Shown here piece by piece: positions 1-6,165 of a DNA stretch of 6,205 nucleotides (its first letter is position 1; the number at the start of each line of letters is the position of its first letter). The translations under genes and the position numbers were made by a program. Origin of the DNA: Candidatus Methanocomedens sp. (GTDB lineage: Archaea > Halobacteriota > Methanosarcinia > Methanosarcinales > Methanocomedenaceae). Where the stretch lies: contig PYCK01000176.1 in the NCBI GenBank assembly GCA_009649835.1, forward strand, positions 1-6,205, given 5' to 3'. The notes beneath the pieces were generated by a model that saw only the letters and a list, made by a program, of their open reading frames with translations, did no database searches and was not told the DNA's origin.

Positions 1-2
1 AC

Positions 3-1685
3 GAGAACCCGCCCGGCTGCGACCCCCTGTCTCCTGACAACCTGCTTGCCATCATGAACGGCCCCCTGACCGGCGCACCTGCCACCAACTGCGTCAACTT
101 CGCGGTCTGTGCCAAAAGCCCGCTCACAGGCACCTGGAACGACAGCCACTGCAACGGCTGGTGGGGCACAGAACTGCGCAGTGCCGGGTATATGGGTATC
201 ATCATCAGTGGACAGGCCGACTCCCAGGTATACATCAACATTGTGGATGACAAAGTGGAGATACTGGATGCTGCCGACCTGTGGGGTGTGGATACGTTCT
301 CAACCCAGGCAGTCCTGAAAAAACGCCATTCCACCAACCGTGAGGCCAGGGTGCTGACCATCGGGACCGCAGGTGAGAGGATGGCAAAACTGGCAGGCAT
401 ATTTGCAGAGAACCGCACAGCAGCCCGTGGTGGACTGGGTGCGGTAATGGGCAGCAAGCACTTGAAGGCCGTAGTGGTGTCCGGGCATGGGAAATTTGAA
501 CCCGCAGACCCTGAAGCATTCAGGGCTATCAGGAAAAAGATCAACAAGAAGGTCAGGACCAGTACCGGTGTGGAAAACCTAAGGAAGATGGGTACTTCAG
601 AACTTGTGGAAATAGTAAATGAAACCGGCGGCTGGAGTAATCGCAATTATACATCAGGGCGGGACGACAAACTATCAGAGCACCTGGACGGTTTTGCCAT
701 AAAAGAAAAATTGTGGGATGGCGGCAGCAGACGCAGACCCTGCCCGGGCTGTGCCATACAGTGCAGCCACCTGGCAGTCGTGCAGGAGGGGCAATATCGC
801 GGATTGACACACGACGGTCCCGAGTTCGAGTCCATTACCCTGCTGGGTTCCAACTGCGGTATCGATGACCCGGTAGCGGTCACGACGTGCGAACACCTGT
901 GCGATACATACGGACTGGATAGCATTAGCACGGGCAGCACTATCGCCTTTTTGATGGAATGCTATGAACGGGGGCTGATCAGTAAGGAGGATACGGACGG
1001 GGTGGAACTTACCTTCGGCAGTGTCGATGCATTGATCGAAACCATCCACATGATGGGGTCAGGTGAAGGGGCACTGGCATTTGCTGCAAACGGCACCAGG
1101 GATGCCTCTGAAAGAATAGGGCAGGGTACAGAAGATTTCGCTATGAACGTCAAGGGCCTGGAGATACCTGCATACCTGCCCCAGACCGCAAAGGGCCAGG
1201 CACTGGCCTATGCCGTATCAGACAGGGGTGCCTGCCACCTGCGTCCATGGACCTACGGGAAAGAAGTGCTTGGCAGGGGCGGACAACTGGACCCAATGGC
1301 CACGGCCGGAAAAGGTGAGATGGTCTGGGACGGGCAGCAGCGCAACGCTATCTATGATTCTATAGGAATCTGCAAGTTTTTCACGTACGCTGCCGGATTG
1401 GATGAGCTATTAGAACTATATACTGCCTCGACCGGATTTGATATGAACCGTAACGAATTCGATATGGTGGGCAGGAGAGTGGCTGTACTTACCCGTGCTT
1501 TTAACAACAGGGAAGGATTTGGCAGGGATCAAGACACCTTGCCAGGCAGGGTAATGAAAAGTGGCAGCAATCCAGTAACAGACCTGGAACTGGATGCTAT
1601 GCTGGATGAATTCTATGATTCGTCTGGTTTTACCAGTGATGGAATTGTGCCCGAACAGCTATTAATAGAACTTGGGATCAAGTGA
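3..1685 (+). CDS. aor: Aldehyde:ferredoxin oxidoreductase (AOR family), 5'-truncated by window edge
   Basis: Tungsten-pterin enzyme of the AOR family. Members oxidise aldehydes to carboxylic acids in the cytoplasm and pass electrons to ferredoxin. The frame is open from base 3, so the ATG at 54 is internal: the codons before it read ENPPGCDPLSPDNLLAI, the usual AOR lead-in to the GPLTG segment. 560 residues are visible. Against a family length near 605, about 50 N-terminal residues are missing. Visible motifs: KSPLTG; the pterin-contact segment RTAARGGLGAVMGSKHLKAV (about 420-480); the CxxCxxxC cluster ligands (741-764); a first DxxGLD pterin motif (903-920); and DSIGIC (1356-1373), the second pterin motif, carrying the fourth cluster Cys. 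All four Fe4S4 cysteines are therefore present. PEFESI (about 820-837) and ACHLRPW are candidates for the active-site Glu and His regions. The gene stands apart from its right-hand neighbour, which is on the other strand. The substrate cannot be read from sequence; a formaldehyde or other AOR paralogue is equally possible. Confidence 0.93.
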   Translation, partial: ENPPGCDPLSPDNLLAIMNGPLTGAPATNCVNFAVCAKSPLTGTWNDSHCNGWWGTELRSAGYMGIIISGQADSQVYINIVDDKVEILDAADLWGVDTFSTQAVLKKRHSTNREARVLTIGTAGERMAKLAGIFAENRTAARGGLGAVMGSKHLKAVVVSGHGKFEPADPEAFRAIRKKINKKVRTSTGVENLRKMGTSELVEIVNETGGWSNRNYTSGRDDKLSEHLDGFAIKEKLWDGGSRRRPCPGCAIQCSHLAVVQEGQYRGLTHDGPEFESITLLGSNCGIDDPVAVTTCEHLCDTYGLDSISTGSTIAFLMECYERGLISKEDTDGVELTFGSVDALIETIHMMGSGEGALAFAANGTRDASERIGQGTEDFAMNVKGLEIPAYLPQTAKGQALAYAVSDRGACHLRPWTYGKEVLGRGGQLDPMATAGKGEMVWDGQQRNAIYDSIGICKFFTYAAGLDELLELYTASTGFDMNRNEFDMVGRRVAVLTRAFNNREGFGRDQDTLPGRVMKSGSNPVTDLELDAMLDEFYDSSGFTSDGIVPEQLLIELGIK

Positions 1686-1801
1686 ACTAATTAAGGGACT
1701 GCCCAGAAATAAGTTTGTAAAATTAACAGACGATTTGTGTAGATATACAGCACATACGCCAATCTGAATTACAGTTTTCTACATAACAATCAATAAAAAT
1801 T

Positions 1802-1863
1802 AACCGCAGATGAACGCGGATAAACGCAGATACAACGCCGCAAATCTGCGTTCATCTGCGGTT
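1802..1863. repeat. 62-bp palindromic intergenic repeat made of 10-bp CGCAGATGAA-like units
   Basis: The arms AACCGCAGATGAACGC (1802-1817) and GCGTTCATCTGCGGTT (1848-1863) are a perfect 16-bp inverted repeat with a 30-base centre. The left half is three 10-bp units in exact phase: CGCAGATGAA (1805-1814), CGCGGATAAA (1815-1824) and CGCAGATACA (1825-1834). The right half is the complement of two more, at 1841-1850 and 1851-1860. From memory, repeats of this GCAGATGAACGC type are scattered between genes in many environmental bacterial and archaeal genomes; I could not check copy number here. It lies between the 3' ends of aor and mfnB, so its RNA could act as a two-sided terminator or 3'-end stabiliser. 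That role is inference. Confidence 0.8.
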
Positions 1864-1869
1864 TGAATT

Positions 1870-1894
1870 CTCCCATCTATATATCTGGCGGGAG
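1870..1894. terminator. Possible weak hairpin downstream of mfnB
   Basis: CTCCC (1870-1874) and GGGAG (1890-1894) can pair around a 15-base AT-rich loop, about 70 bases past the mfnB stop. No clear T-run follows on the minus strand, and the stem is only five pairs. It may be chance. Confidence 0.2.
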
Positions 1895-1961
1895 ACTATA
1901 AATTGATTTTGACAGGTTAGTATCAAGTAAGCCCTTAGTGAACCAATGTAAGTGAACCGGG

Positions 1962-2660
1962 TCACACCATCATGGATCTCAACTCTTCCACCAGTTTCTG
2001 CTGGATAGTAGAGTTGCGGTCGCCGCCGCACACACATCCCCTTATCCCGATAACATCAGGACCGATCTGGTTTATTGCCTCTATATCCTCAAACTTGATG
2101 TTACCTGCAATGGCGCTAATAAGCCCCAGGTCATGGGCAGATTCCACGAATTGTGATAGTTCCTCATTGGTCATGAACTCGAATGTTGAACGGCCGTCCT
2201 TGATGCCCGTATCCATCATTACCACATCTGCACCGTAATCTGCACAGATAGGAGGCAGTTCACGTAACGGGATGGAGTTTATACGTTTATAATCAGCATA
2301 GCCTGAAATAACGACCTTCTTACTCGGGTCATAATCCTTTACAGATTTCACCACATGCTCCACCATATCAATGGCCTGCTCAGTGGTCTGGACATCATAC
2401 AATCCTACTTTCACATAGTCAGCACCGGATACAGCAGCACCCAAAGCTGCAAGGGATGCGGTTCCCGGTTTATAGTTCATATCCCCGATAGTTGCACTGA
2501 CCGGGGTCTTACCCATTGCTTCTTTGACTGAGCGGATGACCCACGGGAAATTTGCACCAAGACTTCCCTCTTTCGGGTTCTTGACATCTATTATATCGGC
2601 TCCACCGTTGTAAGCAGCCTTAGCTTCCTCAAGATTGATGGGACTTACCAGTAATTTCAT
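1962..2660 (-). CDS. mfnB: (5-formylfuran-3-yl)methyl phosphate synthase (4-HFC-P synthase), methanofuran biosynthesis
   Basis: Cytoplasmic TIM-barrel enzyme that condenses two glyceraldehyde-3-phosphate molecules into the phosphorylated furan precursor of methanofuran, the formyl carrier of methanogenesis and its reverse. The 232 residues match the family length of about 235. The N-terminus MKLLVSPINLEEAKAA and the IIDVKNPKEGSLGANFP signature are diagnostic. D25 and K27 (the Schiff-base lysine in the M. jannaschii enzyme), K84 in DYVKVGLYD, and D150/K154 in MMDTGIKDGR are all in place, so the enzyme looks intact. ATG 2660 is preceded by GAGGT with 8-base spacing and by a TATA-like box. The gene is divergent from the HisA/HisF-like gene, 203 bp away, with no co-directional neighbour in the window. 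Confidence 0.96.
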   Translation of the reverse strand: MKLLVSPINLEEAKAAYNGGADIIDVKNPKEGSLGANFPWVIRSVKEAMGKTPVSATIGDMNYKPGTASLAALGAAVSGADYVKVGLYDVQTTEQAIDMVEHVVKSVKDYDPSKKVVISGYADYKRINSIPLRELPPICADYGADVVMMDTGIKDGRSTFEFMTNEELSQFVESAHDLGLISAIAGNIKFEDIEAINQIGPDVIGIRGCVCGGDRNSTIQQKLVEELRSMMV

Positions 2661-2668
2661 ATCCTTAT

Positions 2669-2673
2669 ACCTC
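2669..2673 (-). promoter_or_regulatory. Shine-Dalgarno GAGGT of mfnB
   Basis: Minus-strand GAGGT sits 8 bases before ATG 2660. It supports this start for mfnB. Confidence 0.75.
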
Positions 2674-2701
2674 TGATTCGTGAAGCAAATAATACCCTAT
2701 C

Positions 2702-2713
2702 GTAATATATATG
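2702..2713 (-). promoter_or_regulatory. TATA-like box of mfnB
   Basis: Minus-strand CATATATATTAC is centred about 47 bases before the mfnB ATG. An archaeal start site about 25 bases downstream of the box would leave a 5' leader of roughly 20 bases, just enough to hold the GAGGT site. The placement is consistent but was judged by eye. Confidence 0.5.
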
Positions 2714-2863
2714 TTGCTATATCGTTCAATCAGGATTCTGCTAATGTGGTCAAATGTTCTTCATTCAATTCATAAGACTTTAATATGAATAATACGAATA
2801 GCCATATTGACTGATAAAAAAAGTGATGAGAATAACCGGTTTTAACATTTTTACCAAGATTCC

Positions 2864-3562
2864 ATGTTTAGAATAATATTTGTCCTGGATATTTTAAACG
2901 GAAAGGTAGTGCATGCCGTAAAAGGGGAACGTGAAAAATACGGCCCTATACATAATTTCAGTAAAGTCTGTGAATCTTCAGACCCACTCCATATTGTGGA
3001 TGAACTTTCACCCAGGGAGCTCTATATAGCAGACCTGAACAGGCTGGAGGGTAGTGGAAGTAATGATGAGGTCATCAAACAATTGGGTTGGAAGACCAGT
3101 TTAATGCTTGATTGTGGGGCATCCACTATGGATGATGTACACCTGGGCCAGGAGATGGCAGGCTCCGTAATCCTGGGAACAGAAACTGCAACCCTTGAGT
3201 TGGTGGAAAGTGCATCAAACTTCTATCCCCGGTCTATAAACATGAGCATTGATATCAAGGACGGCAACATCCTCACCAGTGAACCGGCCTTTAATATTCC
3301 GCCTATTGACCTGATTAAGATGCTGAATGGATATGATATTAATGACCTGGTCATACTTGAACTGAGCAAGGTCGGGACATCAAGCGGTATTAATACAGAG
3401 TTCCTGAAGCAGGTTGTGGATCATTCGAACCATAACATACTACTGGGCGGCGGTATAAGGAATAAGGATGATATCAGCCACCTGAAGGATATTGGCCTGG
3501 CAGGTGTGCTGGTGGCCACTGCGGTGCATAACGGTGCGCTGCCCCTGGATATGATCAGGTAG
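2864..3562 (+). CDS. HisA/HisF-related (beta/alpha)8 protein of the methanogen/methylotroph type; function unknown
   Basis: A 232-residue half-barrel-duplicated protein related to HisA (ProFAR isomerase) and HisF, matching my memory of the TIGR00734 'hisAF_rel' family rather than true HisA. The opening IIFVLDILNGKVVHAVKGER is typical of that group. Both catalytic aspartates of the superfamily positions are kept: D9 in strand 1 and D130 in MSIDIKDG. The two-fold phosphate-binding repeat is visible: MLDCGASTMDDV with SVILGTETA in the first half, and LLGGGIRNKDDI with GVLVATAV in the second. An isomerase-like reaction on a phosphosugar-type substrate is therefore plausible, but the substrate is unknown. 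ATG 2864 is the only likely start, since an in-frame TAA lies at 2843-2845. No good Shine-Dalgarno precedes it, so the mRNA may be leaderless, with TTTTAAC near 2840-2846 as a weak box. It is divergent from mfnB and tail to tail with hisS. No other his biosynthesis gene is in the window. Confidence 0.88.
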   Translation: MFRIIFVLDILNGKVVHAVKGEREKYGPIHNFSKVCESSDPLHIVDELSPRELYIADLNRLEGSGSNDEVIKQLGWKTSLMLDCGASTMDDVHLGQEMAGSVILGTETATLELVESASNFYPRSINMSIDIKDGNILTSEPAFNIPPIDLIKMLNGYDINDLVILELSKVGTSSGINTEFLKQVVDHSNHNILLGGGIRNKDDISHLKDIGLAGVLVATAVHNGALPLDMIR

Positions 3563-3563
3563 G

Positions 3564-4796
3564 TCAGGCTTTTAAGCGCAGAATAAGTTCCTCAGGGTCC
3601 AGTAGTTCCTGCTTGCCCGATTCCATATCTTTCAGCGCCACCTTACCCTGTGCCACTTCGTCCTCACCGACTATCACGGCCCACCTGGCCCTGACAGTAT
3701 TGGCAAATTTTAACTGGGCGCTAAAACTCCTACCCATAACGTCCACGTCTACAATTATGTGTTCCCGCAGGGAGTCGGCGATGCGCATGCCTTCTTTTCT
3801 GGTCTCGTCAAAGCAGACCACAACGGCCCGATCTTCAGCAGGAGGTTCTGTCGTGCATACTTCCATTACCCTGTCAAACCCGAGGGCAAAACCTGTGGAT
3901 TCCACTTCTTTCCCGCCGAACAGGTGGGCCAGCCTGTACGACCCGCCGCCGCAGACCTGGTTCTGCGCTCCCAGGCCGCTGCTGTATATCTCAAAGACCA
4001 TGCCTGTATAATAGTCCAGGCCCCTGGCAATGCCGAAGTTGACAGTGTAGTCAAGGCCGTGGGTGTCCAGCAGCTCCAGCAGTGTCCTGAAGGTCGCCAG
4101 TTCTTCTATGTCGCCCAGAAGTGCTTTTGCTTCATCCACTGCACTGCTGCCGGTGAGTCCTATGAGTTCGAAGAGTTTTTCCCTCATCTCGATATCTGCA
4201 TCGATCTCTTCCAGGTAGTCTTCCAGGCCCTTGTCGTCCTTCTTATCCACGAGGCGCATTATCTGCCCCTGGGTGTCGGTGTCCAGCCCCTCGAACAGGG
4301 TCCTGATTATACCCAGGTGTCCGACATGGAGTTCGCCGTCCACACCTGCTTCGTGGAGCATCCGGCAGGCCAGGGCTATGACCTCGGCGTCGGCTTCGGG
4401 CCTGGGGCTGCCTATGATCTCGGCGCCGAACTGCCAGAATTCCCTGAAACGTCCTTTCTGGGGGCGCTCGTACCTGAAGCAGTTGTCGAAGTAGTAGAGT
4501 TTGATTGGGCGGGGTGCGCGCTGGAGTTCGCTGACGTAGAGCCTGATTACGGGGGCTGTGAGTTCGGGGCGCAGGGCTATTTCGCGCTCACCCTTGTCCT
4601 TGAAGTTGTATATTTCACCCAGGATACCTTCGCCGGATTTTAGTGTGAATAGTTCGATGTGCTCGAAGGTGGGGGTCTTTATTTCGTTGTAGCCCCATCG
4701 TTTGGCGGTTTGGCGGAGTTTGTTTTCGATGTGTCTGCGTTTTCGGGTATCTTCGGGGAGGAAGTCCCTGGTACCTCTGGGTTTGTTGATCTTCAT
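3564..4796 (-). CDS. hisS: Histidyl-tRNA synthetase
   Basis: Class II aminoacyl-tRNA synthetase that charges tRNA-His with histidine in the cytoplasm. 410 residues, near the usual 410-430. In order: the N-terminal RGTRDFLPED segment; LRPELTAPVIR (75-85); motif 2 FRYERPQKGRFREFWQFGAE (107-126); the variable insertion domain (about 170-250); the histidine-specific HisA peptide ARGLDYYTG (257-265); CGGGSYRLAHLFGG; motif 3 GFALGFDR (302-309); then the C-terminal anticodon-binding domain (about 322-410), ending AVIVGEDE...GKVALKDM. No key residue is missing. ATG 4796 has GGAG 8 bases upstream. The gene is monocistronic in this window. Its stop lies one base from that of the HisA/HisF-like gene, so any terminator must lie inside that opposing gene. 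Several long open frames on the opposite strand here are shadows caused by its codon composition. Confidence 0.97.
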   Translation of the reverse strand: MKINKPRGTRDFLPEDTRKRRHIENKLRQTAKRWGYNEIKTPTFEHIELFTLKSGEGILGEIYNFKDKGEREIALRPELTAPVIRLYVSELQRAPRPIKLYYFDNCFRYERPQKGRFREFWQFGAEIIGSPRPEADAEVIALACRMLHEAGVDGELHVGHLGIIRTLFEGLDTDTQGQIMRLVDKKDDKGLEDYLEEIDADIEMREKLFELIGLTGSSAVDEAKALLGDIEELATFRTLLELLDTHGLDYTVNFGIARGLDYYTGMVFEIYSSGLGAQNQVCGGGSYRLAHLFGGKEVESTGFALGFDRVMEVCTTEPPAEDRAVVVCFDETRKEGMRIADSLREHIIVDVDVMGRSFSAQLKFANTVRARWAVIVGEDEVAQGKVALKDMESGKQELLDPEELILRLKA

Positions 4797-4804
4797 GTGT
4801 GGGT

Positions 4805-4808
4805 CTCC
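4805..4808 (-). promoter_or_regulatory. Shine-Dalgarno GGAG of hisS
   Basis: Minus-strand GGAG lies 8 bases before ATG 4796. It supports the chosen hisS start. Confidence 0.55.
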
Positions 4809-4883
4809 GTTGTATGGGGGGTGATTAGGATGTTATGTGAAATAGGTTTTGTTATGGGTGGTCTTTCTAATTAGAGTACATCA

Positions 4884-4894
4884 GGTATTATAGG
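4884..4894 (-). promoter_or_regulatory. Candidate TATA-like box of hisS
   Basis: Minus-strand CCTATAATACC is about 90 bases before the hisS ATG and would give a leader of roughly 65 bases. It is the best box in the area, but the match is only moderate. Confidence 0.25.
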
Positions 4895-5068
4895 CATCGT
4901 TACATCTTGTCTGGGGCATACTGGTGACTGTGAAACGGGGAATTATGCTCGTATTGATAGAAAAGTTAACTTGAGTTTGTCACATTAGCTTTCTTCACAT
5001 TAATATCATCGGTTGACCCTCACAATTAAAATATACATATTTAAATAGTTTATATTCATAATTATACC

Positions 5069-5085
5069 CCGCAGCTCTGCTGCGG
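5069..5085. other. Compact GC hairpin after an AT-rich tract
   Basis: CCGCAG (5069-5074) and CTGCGG (5080-5085) form a perfect six-pair stem with a five-base loop. Outer CC at 5067-5068 can pair with GGG at 5088-5090 across a small bulge. It follows about 45 bases of almost pure A/T. It could be a terminator-like element, the 5' end of a small RNA, or one copy of a dispersed palindrome. I cannot tell which. Confidence 0.4.
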
Positions 5086-5183
5086 TTGGGTGTGCCATCG
5101 CAACGTTTGACATATAAATTACGAATACTGCATTATAATTTTCCTTTTTATCTTAAGTACCTAAGCATCCACAGACAGACCCT

Positions 5184-5228
5184 CATTCCCGGAATTTCCC
5201 ATCAGCAGTGCGACCATCCCCCACCCCC
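5184..5228. repeat. Imperfect direct repeat, copy A (just downstream of the GNAT stop)
   Basis: Matches copy B (6121-6165) in the same orientation. By eye, 20 of the first 27 bases agree, including the run TCAGCAGTG. After a one-base gap, 14 of 16 agree in a CCAT-C4-A-C5 tract. A small palindrome, ATTCC-C-GGAAT, is present in the first part. The copy ends 15 bases from the GNAT stop codon. Confidence 0.6.
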
Positions 5229-5243
5229 TGGCTAACACCAACA

Positions 5244-5804
5244 TCACCCCACAAAATCCTCAAGAGATTCTTCCGGCTGCATCCTTTCTACAACAGGCTG
5301 CATATCAATGTACATTTTAGGAAAATCAGTCTGCCTGTACTTTTCCACCACCCTGAACCCCAGCCTCTCATAGAAACTCATACTTTCGGGCTTGGAATCC
5401 ACAGTAAGGTACCGGCAGCCTATGATCCCGGACACAGATAAAGCCAGCCCGATAGCAGCCAGGACCAGGAACCTGCCAAACCCCTGCCTCTCACAAGTTT
5501 CCTCAACCGCCAGCCTGGCAATCTTGATACTTGGGTATTTATGATACGGATAACCGTCTACACCATCTGCTTCATCAATGGCCTGGACCTCTATGGTATC
5601 GGCAACAATAGCGAAAAATCCTGTAATACTCTTATTCAGGCAGCAGAGATATGTCCGGCTTATCATTTCGTCCTGGTCATCCAGGGCATCATTTATCAAA
5701 AAGTCGTTAAGTTCGGCATTTGTGGACGTAAAAGAAGTTACATCGTACCTTTTTGTTAAAGGCACAATAGAAGGTTTATCTGCAAAGATTGGTTCGGATT
5801 CCAT
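5244..5804 (-). CDS. GNAT-family N-acetyltransferase, probable toxin-like partner of the adjacent small protein
   Basis: Acetyl-CoA-dependent acyltransferase, 186 residues. The N-terminal part (about 13-50: PLTKRYDVTSF, ELNDFLINDALDDQDE) matches the layout of archaeal and bacterial GNATs found in two-gene toxin-antitoxin-like units. Motif A spans about 94-112 (KIARLAV...GFGRFL), with the pyrophosphate loop CERQGFGR. It keeps the GxG, but the residue usually Q or R three places before the first Gly is E. DSKPESMSFYERLGF (136-150) carries the late-barrel Tyr that often acts as general acid. The soluble C-terminal tail 165-186 is acidic. The start is fixed by coupling: ATG 5804 shares one base with the TGA of the upstream 49-residue gene. 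In TacT/AtaT-type relatives the target is aminoacyl-tRNA, but the substrate here is not shown. An ordinary protein or small-molecule acetyltransferase remains possible. Confidence 0.85.
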   Translation of the reverse strand: MESEPIFADKPSIVPLTKRYDVTSFTSTNAELNDFLINDALDDQDEMISRTYLCCLNKSITGFFAIVADTIEVQAIDEADGVDGYPYHKYPSIKIARLAVEETCERQGFGRFLVLAAIGLALSVSGIIGCRYLTVDSKPESMSFYERLGFRVVEKYRQTDFPKMYIDMQPVVERMQPEESLEDFVG

Positions 5805-5953
5805 CAGTGTTTAAAATTGCATTTATATATCTGCCTGGCTTCCTTGAACATGTCCACCTGTTCCCTGGTCACTTTTGGATTTTTCTTATCCATCCAGAAC
5901 TGTTTGGCATCTTCATCCTTCAGTATCAATCCAAACTCAATTGGTTTTGCCAT
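5804..5953 (-). CDS. Small 49-residue protein translationally coupled to the GNAT gene; candidate antitoxin
   Basis: Reads MAKPIEFGLILKDEDAKQFW, then MDKKNPKVTREQVDMFKEAR, then QIYKCNFKH, ending in TGA at 5806-5804. The stop shares its last base with the GNAT start (TGATG), so the two are almost certainly translated from one mRNA. The protein is charged and lysine-rich. A short N-terminal strand-like part (PIEFGLIL) is followed by two likely helices (13-22 and 29-44). It has no signal peptide or membrane segment. I recall short archaeal proteins beginning MAKPIE(F/Y)GL in front of GNAT genes, but that is memory and unverified. It is not the ribbon-helix-helix DUF1778 type by length. A TATA-like box lies 36 bases upstream of the ATG, while the Shine-Dalgarno is weak (AGAG). 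Antitoxin function is inferred from gene order and size only. Confidence 0.75.
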   Translation of the reverse strand: MAKPIEFGLILKDEDAKQFWMDKKNPKVTREQVDMFKEARQIYKCNFKH

Positions 5954-5983
5954 ATTTTCTCTATTTAAGAGTTATTTTATTAT

Positions 5984-5995
5984 GATATAATATTT
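5984..5995 (-). promoter_or_regulatory. TATA-like box of the small-protein/GNAT operon
   Basis: Minus-strand AAATATTATATC is centred about 36 bases before ATG 5953. A start site about 25 bases downstream would leave a leader of roughly 10 bases. It is the clearest box in the 5954-6205 spacer. Confidence 0.45.
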
Positions 5996-6120
5996 ACTCT
6001 TCTACAATTTCAGCAACATCATTTCTTCAATTCACTTGAGTTGGAACAAATAGATGATATACGATTATCTCTTCTCTTTCAATTTTGCTTACTTATTTGA
6101 TCAGGAATATTCTTATAAAA

Positions 6121-6165
6121 CACTCCTGGGAGTTGACTTCAGCAGTGTCCCATGCCCCACCCCCC
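6121..6165. repeat. Imperfect direct repeat, copy B (upstream of the small-protein/GNAT operon)
   Basis: Second copy of the 5184-5228 sequence, 937 bases away in the same orientation. Its small palindrome reads ACTCC-TG-GGAGT, so the arm sequence has changed while self-complementarity is kept. Similarity may continue weakly past the C-rich tract towards the window edge. Confidence 0.6.

Larger units (their letters stand above)
4797..5243. other. Gene-free stretch between hisS and the GNAT gene
   Basis: 447 bases that hold the hisS leader, a very AT-rich part (about 5020-5066), a GC-rich hairpin (5069-5085) and the first copy of a direct repeat (5184-5228). I see no tRNA. The only sizeable open frame outside genes (about 4876-4986, +) has no plausible start codon or Shine-Dalgarno. 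The AT-rich part could drive a short plus-strand transcript beginning near the hairpin, or it may be plain spacer. Confidence 0.6.

Noticed and set aside
235..1153. Several minus-strand open frames inside the aor gene
   Set aside because: They overlap one another and the well-supported AOR frame, and their translations are rich in Pro, Ser, Cys and His with no recognisable motif.
1937..1965. Two copies of AGTGAACC 14 bases apart and a near-palindrome GTGAACCGGGTCAC at the mfnB stop
   Set aside because: Short, partly within coding sequence, and without a loop or T-run, so not convincing as an operator or terminator.
2811..2829. CTGA followed eight bases later by GTGATGA, resembling the D'-C' pair of an archaeal C/D-box RNA
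   Set aside because: No upstream C box or downstream D box at suitable distances, so a full C/D-box RNA cannot be built.
3759..4643. Long plus-strand open frame (294 codons) antisense to hisS
   Set aside because: Lies fully inside hisS, which shows every family motif. The antisense translation has no recognisable domain and arises from the codon composition of hisS.
4876..4986. Stop-to-stop open frame on the plus strand in the hisS-GNAT spacer
   Set aside because: No usable start codon or Shine-Dalgarno, and no recognisable protein sequence.
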